A stretch of DNA of 64,000 nucleotides, taken from Myxococcales bacterium (GTDB taxonomy: Bacteria; Myxococcota_A; UBA796; GCA-2862545). A program made the translations under genes and the position numbers. Numbering within the stretch: position 1 is the stretch's first letter; each line of letters starts with the position of its first letter. Below the pieces are notes generated by a model, which was not told where the DNA came from, did not search any database, and was given only the letters and a program-made list of their open reading frames with translations. This document shows positions 46,902 through 55,414 of the stretch, piece by piece. Location of the stretch: NCBI GenBank assembly GCA_019634415.1, contig JAHQVJ010000117.1, positions 83,878 through 147,877 on the forward strand, read 5' to 3'.

Positions 46902-47438
46902 TTGTCGAGCGATCTTCCCGTCGACGATGCGCTGTCGTATGCGCTCGTGCGCCTCGCCGACGGGGATCGCTCGGCCTTCGATCACGTCTACGCCACCATC
47001 GCACCCAAGGTCGATCGAGTGTGTGCTCGCATCCTCGGCCCGGGTGCCGACGCCGAGGACGCGGCACAGCAAGCGCTGATGAAGATCCTGGTGCAGTGCG
47101 AAAACTATGATCCAGCACGCGGAACGGCGCTCGGGTGGGCCATGTCCGTGGCGATCTGGGAGGCCCGCACGATCAAGCGGAAGCGTGGGCGCCGGCGCGA
47201 AGATCCGCTGCCCACACACCCCGTGGCCGTGGCCTCCCCGACGCCAGAGGAGCACGCCCTACAGGCCGATCTACTCTGCTTGATCGAAGAGGGAATGGCG
47301 CAGCTACAGCCGCTGGATCGCCAGACCCTGCAGGCGCAGCTGACCGAGCACAGGCCGGACATCCCGGCCGCCACCTTCCGAAAACGCCTTCAGCGCGCGA
47401 TGCTGCGGCTGAAGACCGTCCTGTGGAACTCCCCATGA
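46902..47438 (+). CDS. ECF-type RNA polymerase sigma factor
   Basis: 178 residues with a TTG start three bases after the peptide stop. Region 2 (DGDRSAFDHVYATIAPKVDRV, then ADAEDAAQQALMKIL and GWAMSVAIWEARTIKRKRG) and region 4 (LQPLDRQTLQAQL, ATFRKRLQRAMLRLK) are recognisable, with no region 3, as in extracytoplasmic-function factors. Region 4 is somewhat degenerate. The stop overlaps the ATG of a membrane protein (ATGA), which is the expected place for an anti-sigma factor. Confidence 0.82.
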   Translation: MSSDLPVDDALSYALVRLADGDRSAFDHVYATIAPKVDRVCARILGPGADAEDAAQQALMKILVQCENYDPARGTALGWAMSVAIWEARTIKRKRGRRREDPLPTHPVAVASPTPEEHALQADLLCLIEEGMAQLQPLDRQTLQAQLTEHRPDIPAATFRKRLQRAMLRLKTVLWNSP

Positions 47439-47944
47439 GCCCCGATGATCCTCGCCTGGCCCAGCTTCGCCGTGCCTACGAGACCCGCCGCTGGCTGCAG
47501 GCGCTGCCATGGATGTTGCCCGTGCTGGGGCTGGCAGCGCTCGCGTGGAGCTGGGGCTCGAGCGTAGCCTTGGCCCTCGGGCCCGTGGGAGCAACCACGA
47601 TGGTGTGGAGCCAGTGGCGCGGGGGAGAGGTGGCTCGAAGTGCCGCAGAGGGACTCCTGGGCAGCGGGGCGGCGTTCGTGCTCCTCGGTGTGTGGTGCCA
47701 GACCAGCACCTGCGCTGGGCTGCACTGCATCGGCGTCTGCGCCCTCGCCGGCACCCTCGCCGGCGTCGTCGTGAGCCGACGAACCGACGTGCGAACCTGG
47801 CGGACCGCTTGGCCTGCCCTCATGATGGCCACCCTCGTCGTCGCCCTGCCAGCTGGCGTGTTCGGCCTGATCGGATTCGTGGCCCCCATCGCGTTCTGGG
47901 GCTTCGGAGTACCGATCGCATGGGTACTACCCAGAACCGTGTAG
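47435..47944 (+). CDS. Polytopic membrane protein, candidate anti-sigma factor
   Basis: 169 residues. A short charged N-terminal tail (DPRLAQLRRAYETRRW) is followed by about five membrane helices, with four Cys between helices (VWCQTSTCAGLHCIGVC). Anti-sigma factors normally have a larger cytoplasmic domain, so this would be atypical. The assignment rests on coupling to the ECF gene. There is no zinc-binding HxxxCxxC motif. Confidence 0.55.
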   Translation: MSPDDPRLAQLRRAYETRRWLQALPWMLPVLGLAALAWSWGSSVALALGPVGATTMVWSQWRGGEVARSAAEGLLGSGAAFVLLGVWCQTSTCAGLHCIGVCALAGTLAGVVVSRRTDVRTWRTAWPALMMATLVVALPAGVFGLIGFVAPIAFWGFGVPIAWVLPRTV

Positions 47945-47984
47945 CACATTGTCGGCGGCGAGCCTGGCCCATCCGAGGCCGCCG

Positions 47985-48013
47985 TTGCCCCCGAACGACA
48001 CAGCGCGTACCGT
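47985..48013 (+). promoter_or_regulatory. Probable promoter of the Ser/Thr kinase gene
   Basis: TTGCCC and TACCGT are separated by 17 bp. The start would fall near 48020, two bases before the ATG, so the mRNA may be leaderless. Confidence 0.4.
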
Positions 48014-48021
48014 GCTGTTGA

Positions 48022-50001
48022 ATGGCCACCTCCTACTGTGCTCGGTGTTTGACGTCCTTCGACCACGCGTCGGATGCCTGCCCGAACCTCAGCTGTGGCG
48101 CGCCACAGCCCACCAACGGATGGGGGGTGCTGCTAGGACCTGGCGACTTGCTCGACCGCCACTACGTGATCGAGCGATGCTTGGCCGTCGGCGGCGCGGG
48201 CTTGACCTATCTCGCCCGCGAGACCGATCCCGAAGGGGCCGCCACCGGACCGCGCTTGGCGATCAAGGTGCTCTACAGCGCGCGCGCTGCCGGGCCGTTC
48301 CTACGCCGCCTGTCCAACGAGGCTCAGATCCTGCAGGAGCTCGCCCACGACCACATCGTGCAGCTACGGGGCTTCGTCCATCGAGCGGGGCACGAGCCCT
48401 ACCTGGTCACGCTGTTCGAGGAGGGCGGAAGCCTGTCGGACCACGTGAAGCGGGTCGGCCCCCTCGATCCTGGTGCCGCCGCAGCGATCCTCAAGCAGAT
48501 CTTGCTGGCGCTGGACGTGGCGCATCAGTCCGGGGTGGTCCACCGCGATCTGAAGCCCGACAACGTGTTGCTGTCGAGCAGCGTTCCCGCCGACGCCATC
48601 CCCCACTGCCGGGTGGCCGACTTCGGGATCGCCAAGGTCAGTGGTCACGTGGGCACCCAGCTGACCAGCATGGGAGCCTTCGTGGGCACGCCCGAGTATG
48701 CCGCCCCGGAGCAGTTCGAGGGGGGTTCCCCGGGACCTCCCACGGACGTCTTCGCGGCGGCGGGGGTGCTGATCTTCCTGCTCACGGGCCATCCACCGTT
48801 CCGCTTCGCGCACCGAGCCGACCCCTCGGTCTGCCATCGAGAGATGCTGTCCCAGCTACCCATCACCCTCGACGACGAGCAGGTTCGCGGCACACCAGAG
48901 CAGCTCGCACAGCTCCAAGCCGTGGTCCACCACCTGATGGCGACCCGACCCGAGCAGCGCTGGACCATTCAGCAGACCCTGCACGCGCTGCAGCCGCTCC
49001 TGGGCGCTCCTCGCGCCAAGCCGCTGGGAACCCTCGACGCAGACGAGATCACCGTCACCAAGCCGCCACGGGGTGCACCGACCCCGGTTCATCCCTCCGT
49101 CGCAGACGACCCTCCGGCCCCTCCGCCATCCATCGTCTCCTCGCTGGTGGCCACCTCTGCACCCCCGTCGATGGCCTCGCTGAACCGGCCGCCCCCGTCG
49201 ATGGATGCACCCCATCGGGCGCCGACGGGAGCTGCACACGCCAACACCCCCGCGGAGCCGCCCGAGCCCGTCTTCCAGCCCATCGAGCGGGCCGCGAGCC
49301 CGAGCCCGCTGGAGTCCATCAGCGACGCACCTCCGCCCCCGTTCCTACGACGGCGAGGCGCTACGGCTCCCACGATGCCGCCGATGCCCGACGGGCCCCC
49401 GGGCACCTTCACCCCACCGCCCGCGCCGCCTCCGTTTCATCCTCCCACCGCGCCCGCGGACTCGAGCACACCGAGCCTGGACGTTCCTTCTCCATCGTCG
49501 TCGGTGGCCCCGATGGGCCGACGCCAGACGCGACCCGACGGCCCACGCTCCTCGGGGTCCAGAGCGCTGGGCTGTGTGCGGGCGTCCCTCGTGGGAATCG
49601 TGGTGGTCGCCCTGGCCGGCAGCGCTGCCGCCACCCTCGTGCTGGCGGTGGCCGCGTGGAGTCTGGGCTGGTTCGGCGGATCCATCGTCACCGAGCCCGT
49701 CGTCGTGGAGGACACGCTCGAGCAGCGCTACCGCGAGGCACCCGATCTCCCGGCAGACCAGCGCTCCTCCTTGTTCGCGGCCGTCCAGGCACGCGCCCCA
49801 TCCCTTCGAGAGAAGTGCGGAAGCGGGGCCGAAGTTCGCGCGGACGTCCTGGTGGATCCGCGAGGCAAGATCGTGTACGCGAAGGTAGCCGCGGAGGGAC
49901 TGGGCCCCGTGGCGGGGGACTGCGTGCAGCGCGGGCTGGAGCGAACGACCGCAGCGGGCATCCGCCAGGAGGGAAGAGCCAAGGTCAGCTTTCGCTTCTA
50001 G
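48022..50001 (+). CDS. Transmembrane Ser/Thr protein kinase with zinc ribbon and AgmX-like domain
   Basis: 659 residues. An N-terminal Cys pair module (CARC, then CPNLSC) looks like a zinc ribbon. The Hanks kinase domain follows with Lys82 (AIKVL), HRDLKPDN (Asp176), DFGIAK (Asp200) and APEQ. A Pro/Ala-rich linker (about 330-515) leads to one membrane helix near 521-553 and a periplasmic AgmX/PglI-like domain (GDCVQRGLERTTAAG, VSFRF). It probably phosphorylates FHA partners; the phosphatase gene is convergent two bases away. Confidence 0.9.
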   Translation: MATSYCARCLTSFDHASDACPNLSCGAPQPTNGWGVLLGPGDLLDRHYVIERCLAVGGAGLTYLARETDPEGAATGPRLAIKVLYSARAAGPFLRRLSNEAQILQELAHDHIVQLRGFVHRAGHEPYLVTLFEEGGSLSDHVKRVGPLDPGAAAAILKQILLALDVAHQSGVVHRDLKPDNVLLSSSVPADAIPHCRVADFGIAKVSGHVGTQLTSMGAFVGTPEYAAPEQFEGGSPGPPTDVFAAAGVLIFLLTGHPPFRFAHRADPSVCHREMLSQLPITLDDEQVRGTPEQLAQLQAVVHHLMATRPEQRWTIQQTLHALQPLLGAPRAKPLGTLDADEITVTKPPRGAPTPVHPSVADDPPAPPPSIVSSLVATSAPPSMASLNRPPPSMDAPHRAPTGAAHANTPAEPPEPVFQPIERAASPSPLESISDAPPPPFLRRRGATAPTMPPMPDGPPGTFTPPPAPPPFHPPTAPADSSTPSLDVPSPSSSVAPMGRRQTRPDGPRSSGSRALGCVRASLVGIVVVALAGSAAATLVLAVAAWSLGWFGGSIVTEPVVVEDTLEQRYREAPDLPADQRSSLFAAVQARAPSLREKCGSGAEVRADVLVDPRGKIVYAKVAAEGLGPVAGDCVQRGLERTTAAGIRQEGRAKVSFRF

Positions 50002-50003
50002 CG

Positions 50004-50879
50004 TCAGTCGCTACTGCGAAAGTAGTGAACCGTGGACGACCGGCCGGAGCCAGCGGAGGCGGTGTGGTGAGCAACGGCATCCACGCGCACCACCACTGCC
50101 GTGATGTTGTCTCGGCTTCCGCGCTCCATCGCGACCCGCCGGAGCTGCTCCGCCGCCTGCTGGGGATCAGCCACGTCGTGGAGCACCCGACACACCTCGT
50201 CTCGGCTCAGGGCGTTGGTGACACCGTCGGTGCACAGCAGCAGTCGATCGTGAGCGTGCAAGATCTCTGCCCCAGAGTCCAGGCCGTGATCGAGACGGAT
50301 TGCGGGATCGTCTCCCAGCCCTCGAGAGCCGTAGATGAAGTTCTGAACGAGGTGGTCGCCGTCATCCGTGGTCGGTCGCCCATCCCGTCGTGCGAACTCG
50401 TTGCGCGTCTGATCGGACGACAACTGCACCAGATCGCCCGCTCGAAACAGGTACAGCCGCGAGTCCCCCACGTTGGCCCAGGCCACCGTGCCGTGAACGA
50501 GCCACGCCACGGTCAGGGTGGTGCCCATGGCCACGGCGCCATCCTTGTTCGCCGCCTGGTGGAGCTGATCGTGACTATCGAGGATGTACTTCAACAACAC
50601 CCGAGCAGGACGCCTGGGCGCGTCGGGCTGGTAGAGCTTTCGCAGCACCCGAACGGCGGTGGCTGCAGCGACGTCCCCATCGTCGTGTCCACCCATCCCG
50701 TCGCAGACGGCCACCAGAACCCCTTCCCCCGACTGACCATCGTGGCGTTCGACCCCTTCCTCCGAGAGGAATCGGGCTCCGCCATTTTGGCAAACCAGGA
50801 AGTTGTCCTCGTTGCGAGACCGTCCGCCGGCGTTCGCCCCGACGCCGATGTCGCAGACGACTCCGATGGTGTAGGCCAT
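50004..50879 (-). CDS. PP2C-family Ser/Thr protein phosphatase
   Basis: 291 residues. The metal-binding motifs are RSRNEDNFLV, VAVCDGMGGHDDGD, VGDSRLYL, CTDGVTNAL and GSRDNITAVVV. It should reverse the kinase encoded opposite. No membrane segment is seen. It lies 27 bp downstream of the multi-FHA gene and on the same strand, so those two are co-transcribed. Confidence 0.92.
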   Translation of the reverse strand: MAYTIGVVCDIGVGANAGGRSRNEDNFLVCQNGGARFLSEEGVERHDGQSGEGVLVAVCDGMGGHDDGDVAAATAVRVLRKLYQPDAPRRPARVLLKYILDSHDQLHQAANKDGAVAMGTTLTVAWLVHGTVAWANVGDSRLYLFRAGDLVQLSSDQTRNEFARRDGRPTTDDGDHLVQNFIYGSRGLGDDPAIRLDHGLDSGAEILHAHDRLLLCTDGVTNALSRDEVCRVLHDVADPQQAAEQLRRVAMERGSRDNITAVVVRVDAVAHHTASAGSGRSSTVHYFRSSD

Positions 50880-50906
50880 GGCGTCAGACTAGCACGATGT
50901 GGTGCG

Positions 50907-53900
50907 TCACTCTTCCCGAAGGAGGTAAACACAGTGTCCGACGATGAGGCGATCTCCGGGTCGTAGCTCGAAGCTCGCGCCATCCTCGGGAGCCGTCTTG
51001 AAGCGCTCGCCCTGACGCTGCACGAAGAAGGAACGGAATGTGGAGCCTCGACGGTAGGTGTCGAGGTAATCCGACACGGTCACGACCTCGCGGTCGTAGA
51101 ACAGCGAGACTCGGATCCCCTCCAGGTCGAGGGTGCGCGACTGTGCTCGCGGCAACCCGCGTGTAACCAGCGCCTTGGAGAGCGGGTCGCTGTGATCGAA
51201 CGCCACGAAGCGCGCGCGCGGATCGGGTAGCGCCGGATCCTGCTCGATGCGCAGCCGCACGGAGAAGTCCTCCTCCCCCGCTTCGTCGCGCCGAATCACT
51301 TCGATCACGTGCTCGTCGGGGTCGGTGTAGTCGGCCTCGGCGGGCGCCTCCTCGTTGATCAACACCTCGCGCGGCGCGAGCACCGACAGATGCCCTCGAC
51401 GCCCGCGGATCCGCAACCGGAAGTAGTCCACCGCATTGAAGGTCTGCGTGGCGACGATCCGGTTCTCCGGGATCACGAGATCGGCGGCCTGGTGGTTGCC
51501 ACACAGCACCTCACCGTTGACCGTCCATCCCGCGAGCACGAGGTGCAGCGGTCGGCCGAGCTCGAACTGCGCCTCGGCGTCGTCGATGGAGACCACGTTC
51601 CGAGGCAGCGCTCGCCTCGCTGCACGCACCTCGTCGGTGCGCTCGAACTGGTAGTCGGTGCCCACCAGCGGCAGCCCCCCTGGCTCCACGTCCGGGAAGG
51701 GGGTGGGAACACCGGCAGCCCCCTGAGCCGGTGGACTCGGCGGCACGTCGGTGACGTCGGGTCGAGCGGTCCTGGGGGCGGTGCGGTCCTCCGACCAGTC
51801 GTCTCCGTCCCAGCCACCCACGTCCGAGGTGCTGCTGTACTCGCCGTCGACGGACACGTCGTTGTGGTCACGCGCCGCAGCACCCGAGGGGGTGCCCTCC
51901 ACGTACTGCGCAGTGCCTCCGTCGTCCCAGCCCGAGGGATCCCGCGGCATGACCATGCCGGGCACGGTGGGGTCGTCGGCGTCGTCCATCGGAACCGGCC
52001 GGTCCGTGCCCAGAGGGTGGGGCACTGCGTCGAACGGCCGCTCGACGGGAGGTGGCACGACGGGCTCGGGTTTCAGATAGTCGGGCACGTCCTCGGCGGC
52101 GGGCCGGTTGCCAGTGGGCAGCGGTGGCGCGTGAGTGGTCGGCGGCGGCTCCGCGATGTCGTGCTCGAGGGAAGACAGATCAGGCCGATGCACCACGCCC
52201 GCGAGGGAATCGGACGACAGCTCGACACGCGGTGCCGGTCCAGGTGCCACGCCTTCCTCGGAGGGCGTGTAGCCCACGTGGAACAGGCAGTTCCCCACGA
52301 GGACCTCGTCTCCTGGCTCGAGGTCCATCTCCTTGGGCTCTTGGGGAGAGGTGGCCGGGTACAGCGGCTGCACCTCCCCGTTGCGGCGCACGTAGATGTA
52401 GCAGTGCCGCGCGTTGCACACGACGTGCGGCGCCTCGTTGCGGAGGTCCACGGTGGCATGCTCCGACGCCACCATGATGGAGTCGGTGTAGAAGCGCGAC
52501 TTCGGGATCTCACCGGTGCGCGCCCGAATGGTGGCGCCATCCCCCACCGAGGGCTTCCAGTGGATGTTGTCGTTGCGTGGCTCGTCGGGCAGGACCACAC
52601 GACACTCGCGTGAGCGCCCCACGTGGTAGTCCTCGCCCCAGATCATGTAGGTCGACGAGGCGGGTCGCCGGATCTCGCCGACGTAGGGCCACCCATCGAC
52701 GGACAGACCACGCAGGTCGCGGTACTCGAGGCGCTGCCCCGCCACCTCGATCTTCACGTCGCCATCCACGGGCACCTCGACCCCGGCAGGCACTGGTCGC
52801 CCGCCCACCATGACACCGTCCACGTGGGCCACGAGCGACACGGAGCGCTTGCGGACCTGGAAGGTGGCTGCAGGGTCCTCGACGTGGGTGCCGAGCTCGC
52901 CGCGGGGTCCGAGGTACACGTCGTAGCCGAGCATGAAGGCCGAGAAGTGCACCTTCTGCAGCAGCGCGCCTCGCTCCTGGAGCGTGAAGATCCGCTCAGA
53001 GGGCGCGTCGGGGATGATGGTCTTGCCGCCCAGGGTGTGCCCCGTGGGGGCGCCCACCCCGTTGCTCACGGGCTCCTCGTCGTCCATCATCATGGGAGGC
53101 GCGATGGAGGGCACGGCCTCGGCCTCGGTCCGCTCGAAGACTCCCGCCGCCACGGAGGTCTGCCGTGCGGGTGGCTGCGGCATGTGGATGTCGGGCCGAC
53201 CTGCGCCACCCATGGCCGGTCGCGAGGGCCGAGTGGAAGGCGGATCGATCACGGCCAGCACCAGGTAGGCCAAGGGCTGGCCGAGCCGCGTGGCCAGCGT
53301 CAGCACGCTCGCACCACCCTGGTTGGTGCTGGTGACCTGGTACTGGTCCTGGAGGTCGGGGTTCACGATGTGGACGAACGACCCGTCTGGGTACTGCCGA
53401 AGCCGATACAGCGCGGCTTGCTGCAAGCTGGGATGGCAGAAGTTGTCGAGCCAGTGGCTGCCCAAGGTGAACAGGATCTGGTCGTTGTAGAGGCGACCGA
53501 CCTCCTGGTAGCCCTCCCAGACGCCGGGCAGGTTCACGTGCACGCCGATCACGGGGTAGCTACCCCGCACGGGTCCCGTGTACAGGTTCGGCAGCAGGCC
53601 GGTGATGAACTCGCCGCGCGCCAGATCGAGGCTGTGCCCCCCGAGGGCGGGAGACCCGTCCTCGAGGATTCGGATGCCCAGCGGACGGTGGGCGTGCAGC
53701 CGACTGAAGTTCTCGCGCCGGCAGAAGTTCTCGAACTCCTGCTGCAGGGCGCGCACGGCCCCCTGCTGCCACTCCCCCGTGGCTCGCGCGAAGTCCTCCC
53801 GCCCGAGAATCAGCAGCACGTCCGTGTAGTTGGCCGTCCCGTCACCGATCTCGGCGCCGACGTGCGTACCGAGACCCGACCGTCGTTTGACGTAGGGGGA

Positions 53901-54080
53901 CGTGTACCAGAGCAGCCCCGGATCCGCGACCAAGTCCCCTTCCGCCTTGTGCCGCCGTAGGCGGTAGTTGTAATAGGGATTCGAGTCGTCGAGGGCCACG
54001 GAGTGGGCGGAGTCCCCAGAGAGGCCCCGCGTCTGTTGATTGTCGGCCTGGAAGAGTCCAGCCACCCACTCGAACGCCAT
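50907..54080 (-). CDS. Large protein with at least two FHA-like domains, unknown N-terminal domain
   Basis: 1057 residues from ATG 54080 (GGAG upstream); an earlier in-frame start adds 34 residues. Residues 1-300 form an unrecognised globular domain (NPYYNYRLRRHKAEGDLV and further). An FHA-like domain spans about 465-605 (YHVGRSRECRVVLPDE, SEHATVDLR, ending GDEVLVGNCLFHVGY). An acidic Pro/Asp linker follows. A second FHA-like domain is at about 850-1057, ending GDRLIVGHCVYLL. Beta segments near 360-460 may be a third, degenerate one. It is probably a phosphothreonine-reading hub for the adjacent kinase and phosphatase. Confidence 0.75.
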   Translation of the reverse strand: MAFEWVAGLFQADNQQTRGLSGDSAHSVALDDSNPYYNYRLRRHKAEGDLVADPGLLWYTSPYVKRRSGLGTHVGAEIGDGTANYTDVLLILGREDFARATGEWQQGAVRALQQEFENFCRRENFSRLHAHRPLGIRILEDGSPALGGHSLDLARGEFITGLLPNLYTGPVRGSYPVIGVHVNLPGVWEGYQEVGRLYNDQILFTLGSHWLDNFCHPSLQQAALYRLRQYPDGSFVHIVNPDLQDQYQVTSTNQGGASVLTLATRLGQPLAYLVLAVIDPPSTRPSRPAMGGAGRPDIHMPQPPARQTSVAAGVFERTEAEAVPSIAPPMMMDDEEPVSNGVGAPTGHTLGGKTIIPDAPSERIFTLQERGALLQKVHFSAFMLGYDVYLGPRGELGTHVEDPAATFQVRKRSVSLVAHVDGVMVGGRPVPAGVEVPVDGDVKIEVAGQRLEYRDLRGLSVDGWPYVGEIRRPASSTYMIWGEDYHVGRSRECRVVLPDEPRNDNIHWKPSVGDGATIRARTGEIPKSRFYTDSIMVASEHATVDLRNEAPHVVCNARHCYIYVRRNGEVQPLYPATSPQEPKEMDLEPGDEVLVGNCLFHVGYTPSEEGVAPGPAPRVELSSDSLAGVVHRPDLSSLEHDIAEPPPTTHAPPLPTGNRPAAEDVPDYLKPEPVVPPPVERPFDAVPHPLGTDRPVPMDDADDPTVPGMVMPRDPSGWDDGGTAQYVEGTPSGAAARDHNDVSVDGEYSSTSDVGGWDGDDWSEDRTAPRTARPDVTDVPPSPPAQGAAGVPTPFPDVEPGGLPLVGTDYQFERTDEVRAARRALPRNVVSIDDAEAQFELGRPLHLVLAGWTVNGEVLCGNHQAADLVIPENRIVATQTFNAVDYFRLRIRGRRGHLSVLAPREVLINEEAPAEADYTDPDEHVIEVIRRDEAGEEDFSVRLRIEQDPALPDPRARFVAFDHSDPLSKALVTRGLPRAQSRTLDLEGIRVSLFYDREVVTVSDYLDTYRRGSTFRSFFVQRQGERFKTAPEDGASFELRPGDRLIVGHCVYLLREE

Positions 54081-54198
54081 GGAGATAGCTCCGTATCCAA
54101 CCCCAATGGGGGGCATCGATCGGGAGCATCGTAGCCCCCACTGTGGCGGCAGGCCAACTTCGGTGAGGATAGCCTGCGCCAATCGATGGGGGCTCGAG

Positions 54199-55398
54199 AT
54201 GGCAGACGTCCTTCCCTTCCGCGCACTTCGGCCACGCGACGATCTGGCTAGTCGGGTGATTGCACCCCCTTACGACGTGCTGAGCGTGGACAATGCCCGA
54301 CAGCTGGCATCGGACCCCTACTCCTTCGTCCACGTGACGAGGTCCGAGGTGGATCTCGAGGTGGGGGCCGACCCGCACAGCAGCGCGGCCTACCAGAAGG
54401 CCCGCGAGAACCTGGACCAGCTCGTGAGCTCCGGCGTGCTCGTCCACGACGAGCAGCCCACGTACTACCTGTACGGGCAGCGCATGGGGGAGCACGAGCA
54501 GGTGGGGGTGCTCGCCGCAGCATCGGTGGAGGAGTACGACCAGGGCGCCATCGCGAAGCACGAGTACACCCGGCCCGACAAGGAAGACGACCGCACCCAC
54601 CACATGGACGTGCTGGATGCCCAGGTCGGACTCGTCTTCCTCGCCTATCGACCAACGGATCGGCTGGACCGCCTGCTGGCGGATCTGTCCAGCGCAGAGC
54701 CGGCCTGGTCCGTGACCACCGAAGACGACGTGGTCCATCGGCTGTGGCCAGTACCTCAAGGCGCCGTGAGCCAGCTGCGGGAGGCCCTGTCGGATCTGGG
54801 ACGCCTCTACATCGCCGACGGCCATCACCGCTCCGCGGCGGCATCCCGCATCCACGCGAAGCGGAACTCGGCAGGCTCGGCCTACTTCTTGGCCGGCCTG
54901 TACCCAGCCGACAGGCTCGAGGTGATGTCGTACAACCGCGTGGTGAACGACCTCAACGGCCACACGCCGGAGTCCTTCCTGGATGCGGTGTCCCACGCCT
55001 ACGAGGTGGAGCGCGACGGGCCCGACACGCCCACGGCACGCGGCGAGGTGGCGATGCACCTCGACGGACAGTGGTTCCGCCTGCGTGCACGGCCGCGCGT
55101 TCGCAGTACCGACCCCGTGAGCGGGCTCGATGTGGCCATCCTGCAGGACCACGTGCTGAATCCGATCCTGGGAATCGACGACCCGCGGCGCTCCACTCGA
55201 CTCCGCTTCGTCGGCGGGATCCACGGCCCACAGGCACTGAAGACTGCAGTGGCCGAGGGCGCAGGCGTGGCCTTCCACCTGTTTCCGACGGGGCTGGATC
55301 AGCTCTTCGCCGTGGCAGACGCTGGCGAGGTGATGCCTCCGAAGTCCACCTGGTTCGAGCCCAAGCTGCGCGAGGGGGTCGTGGTGCGCCCGCTTTGA
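54199..55398 (+). CDS. DUF1015 family protein
   Basis: 399 residues from ATG 54199. VLPFRALRP, RVIAPPYDVLS, YIADGHHRSAAA and NPYSFVHV-like motifs (here DPYSFVHVTRSE) define the family, which is widespread and often adjacent to serA and serC, as here. The biochemical role is not established. It is full length, starting behind GGGGGCTCGAG. Confidence 0.85.
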   Translation: MADVLPFRALRPRDDLASRVIAPPYDVLSVDNARQLASDPYSFVHVTRSEVDLEVGADPHSSAAYQKARENLDQLVSSGVLVHDEQPTYYLYGQRMGEHEQVGVLAAASVEEYDQGAIAKHEYTRPDKEDDRTHHMDVLDAQVGLVFLAYRPTDRLDRLLADLSSAEPAWSVTTEDDVVHRLWPVPQGAVSQLREALSDLGRLYIADGHHRSAAASRIHAKRNSAGSAYFLAGLYPADRLEVMSYNRVVNDLNGHTPESFLDAVSHAYEVERDGPDTPTARGEVAMHLDGQWFRLRARPRVRSTDPVSGLDVAILQDHVLNPILGIDDPRRSTRLRFVGGIHGPQALKTAVAEGAGVAFHLFPTGLDQLFAVADAGEVMPPKSTWFEPKLREGVVVRPL

Positions 55399-55414
55399 GC
55401 AGGTGGGCGGCCAG

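Noticed and set aside
52623..53960. 445-codon plus-strand frame
   Set aside because: Antisense shadow of the multi-FHA gene, with His/Val-rich shadow composition.
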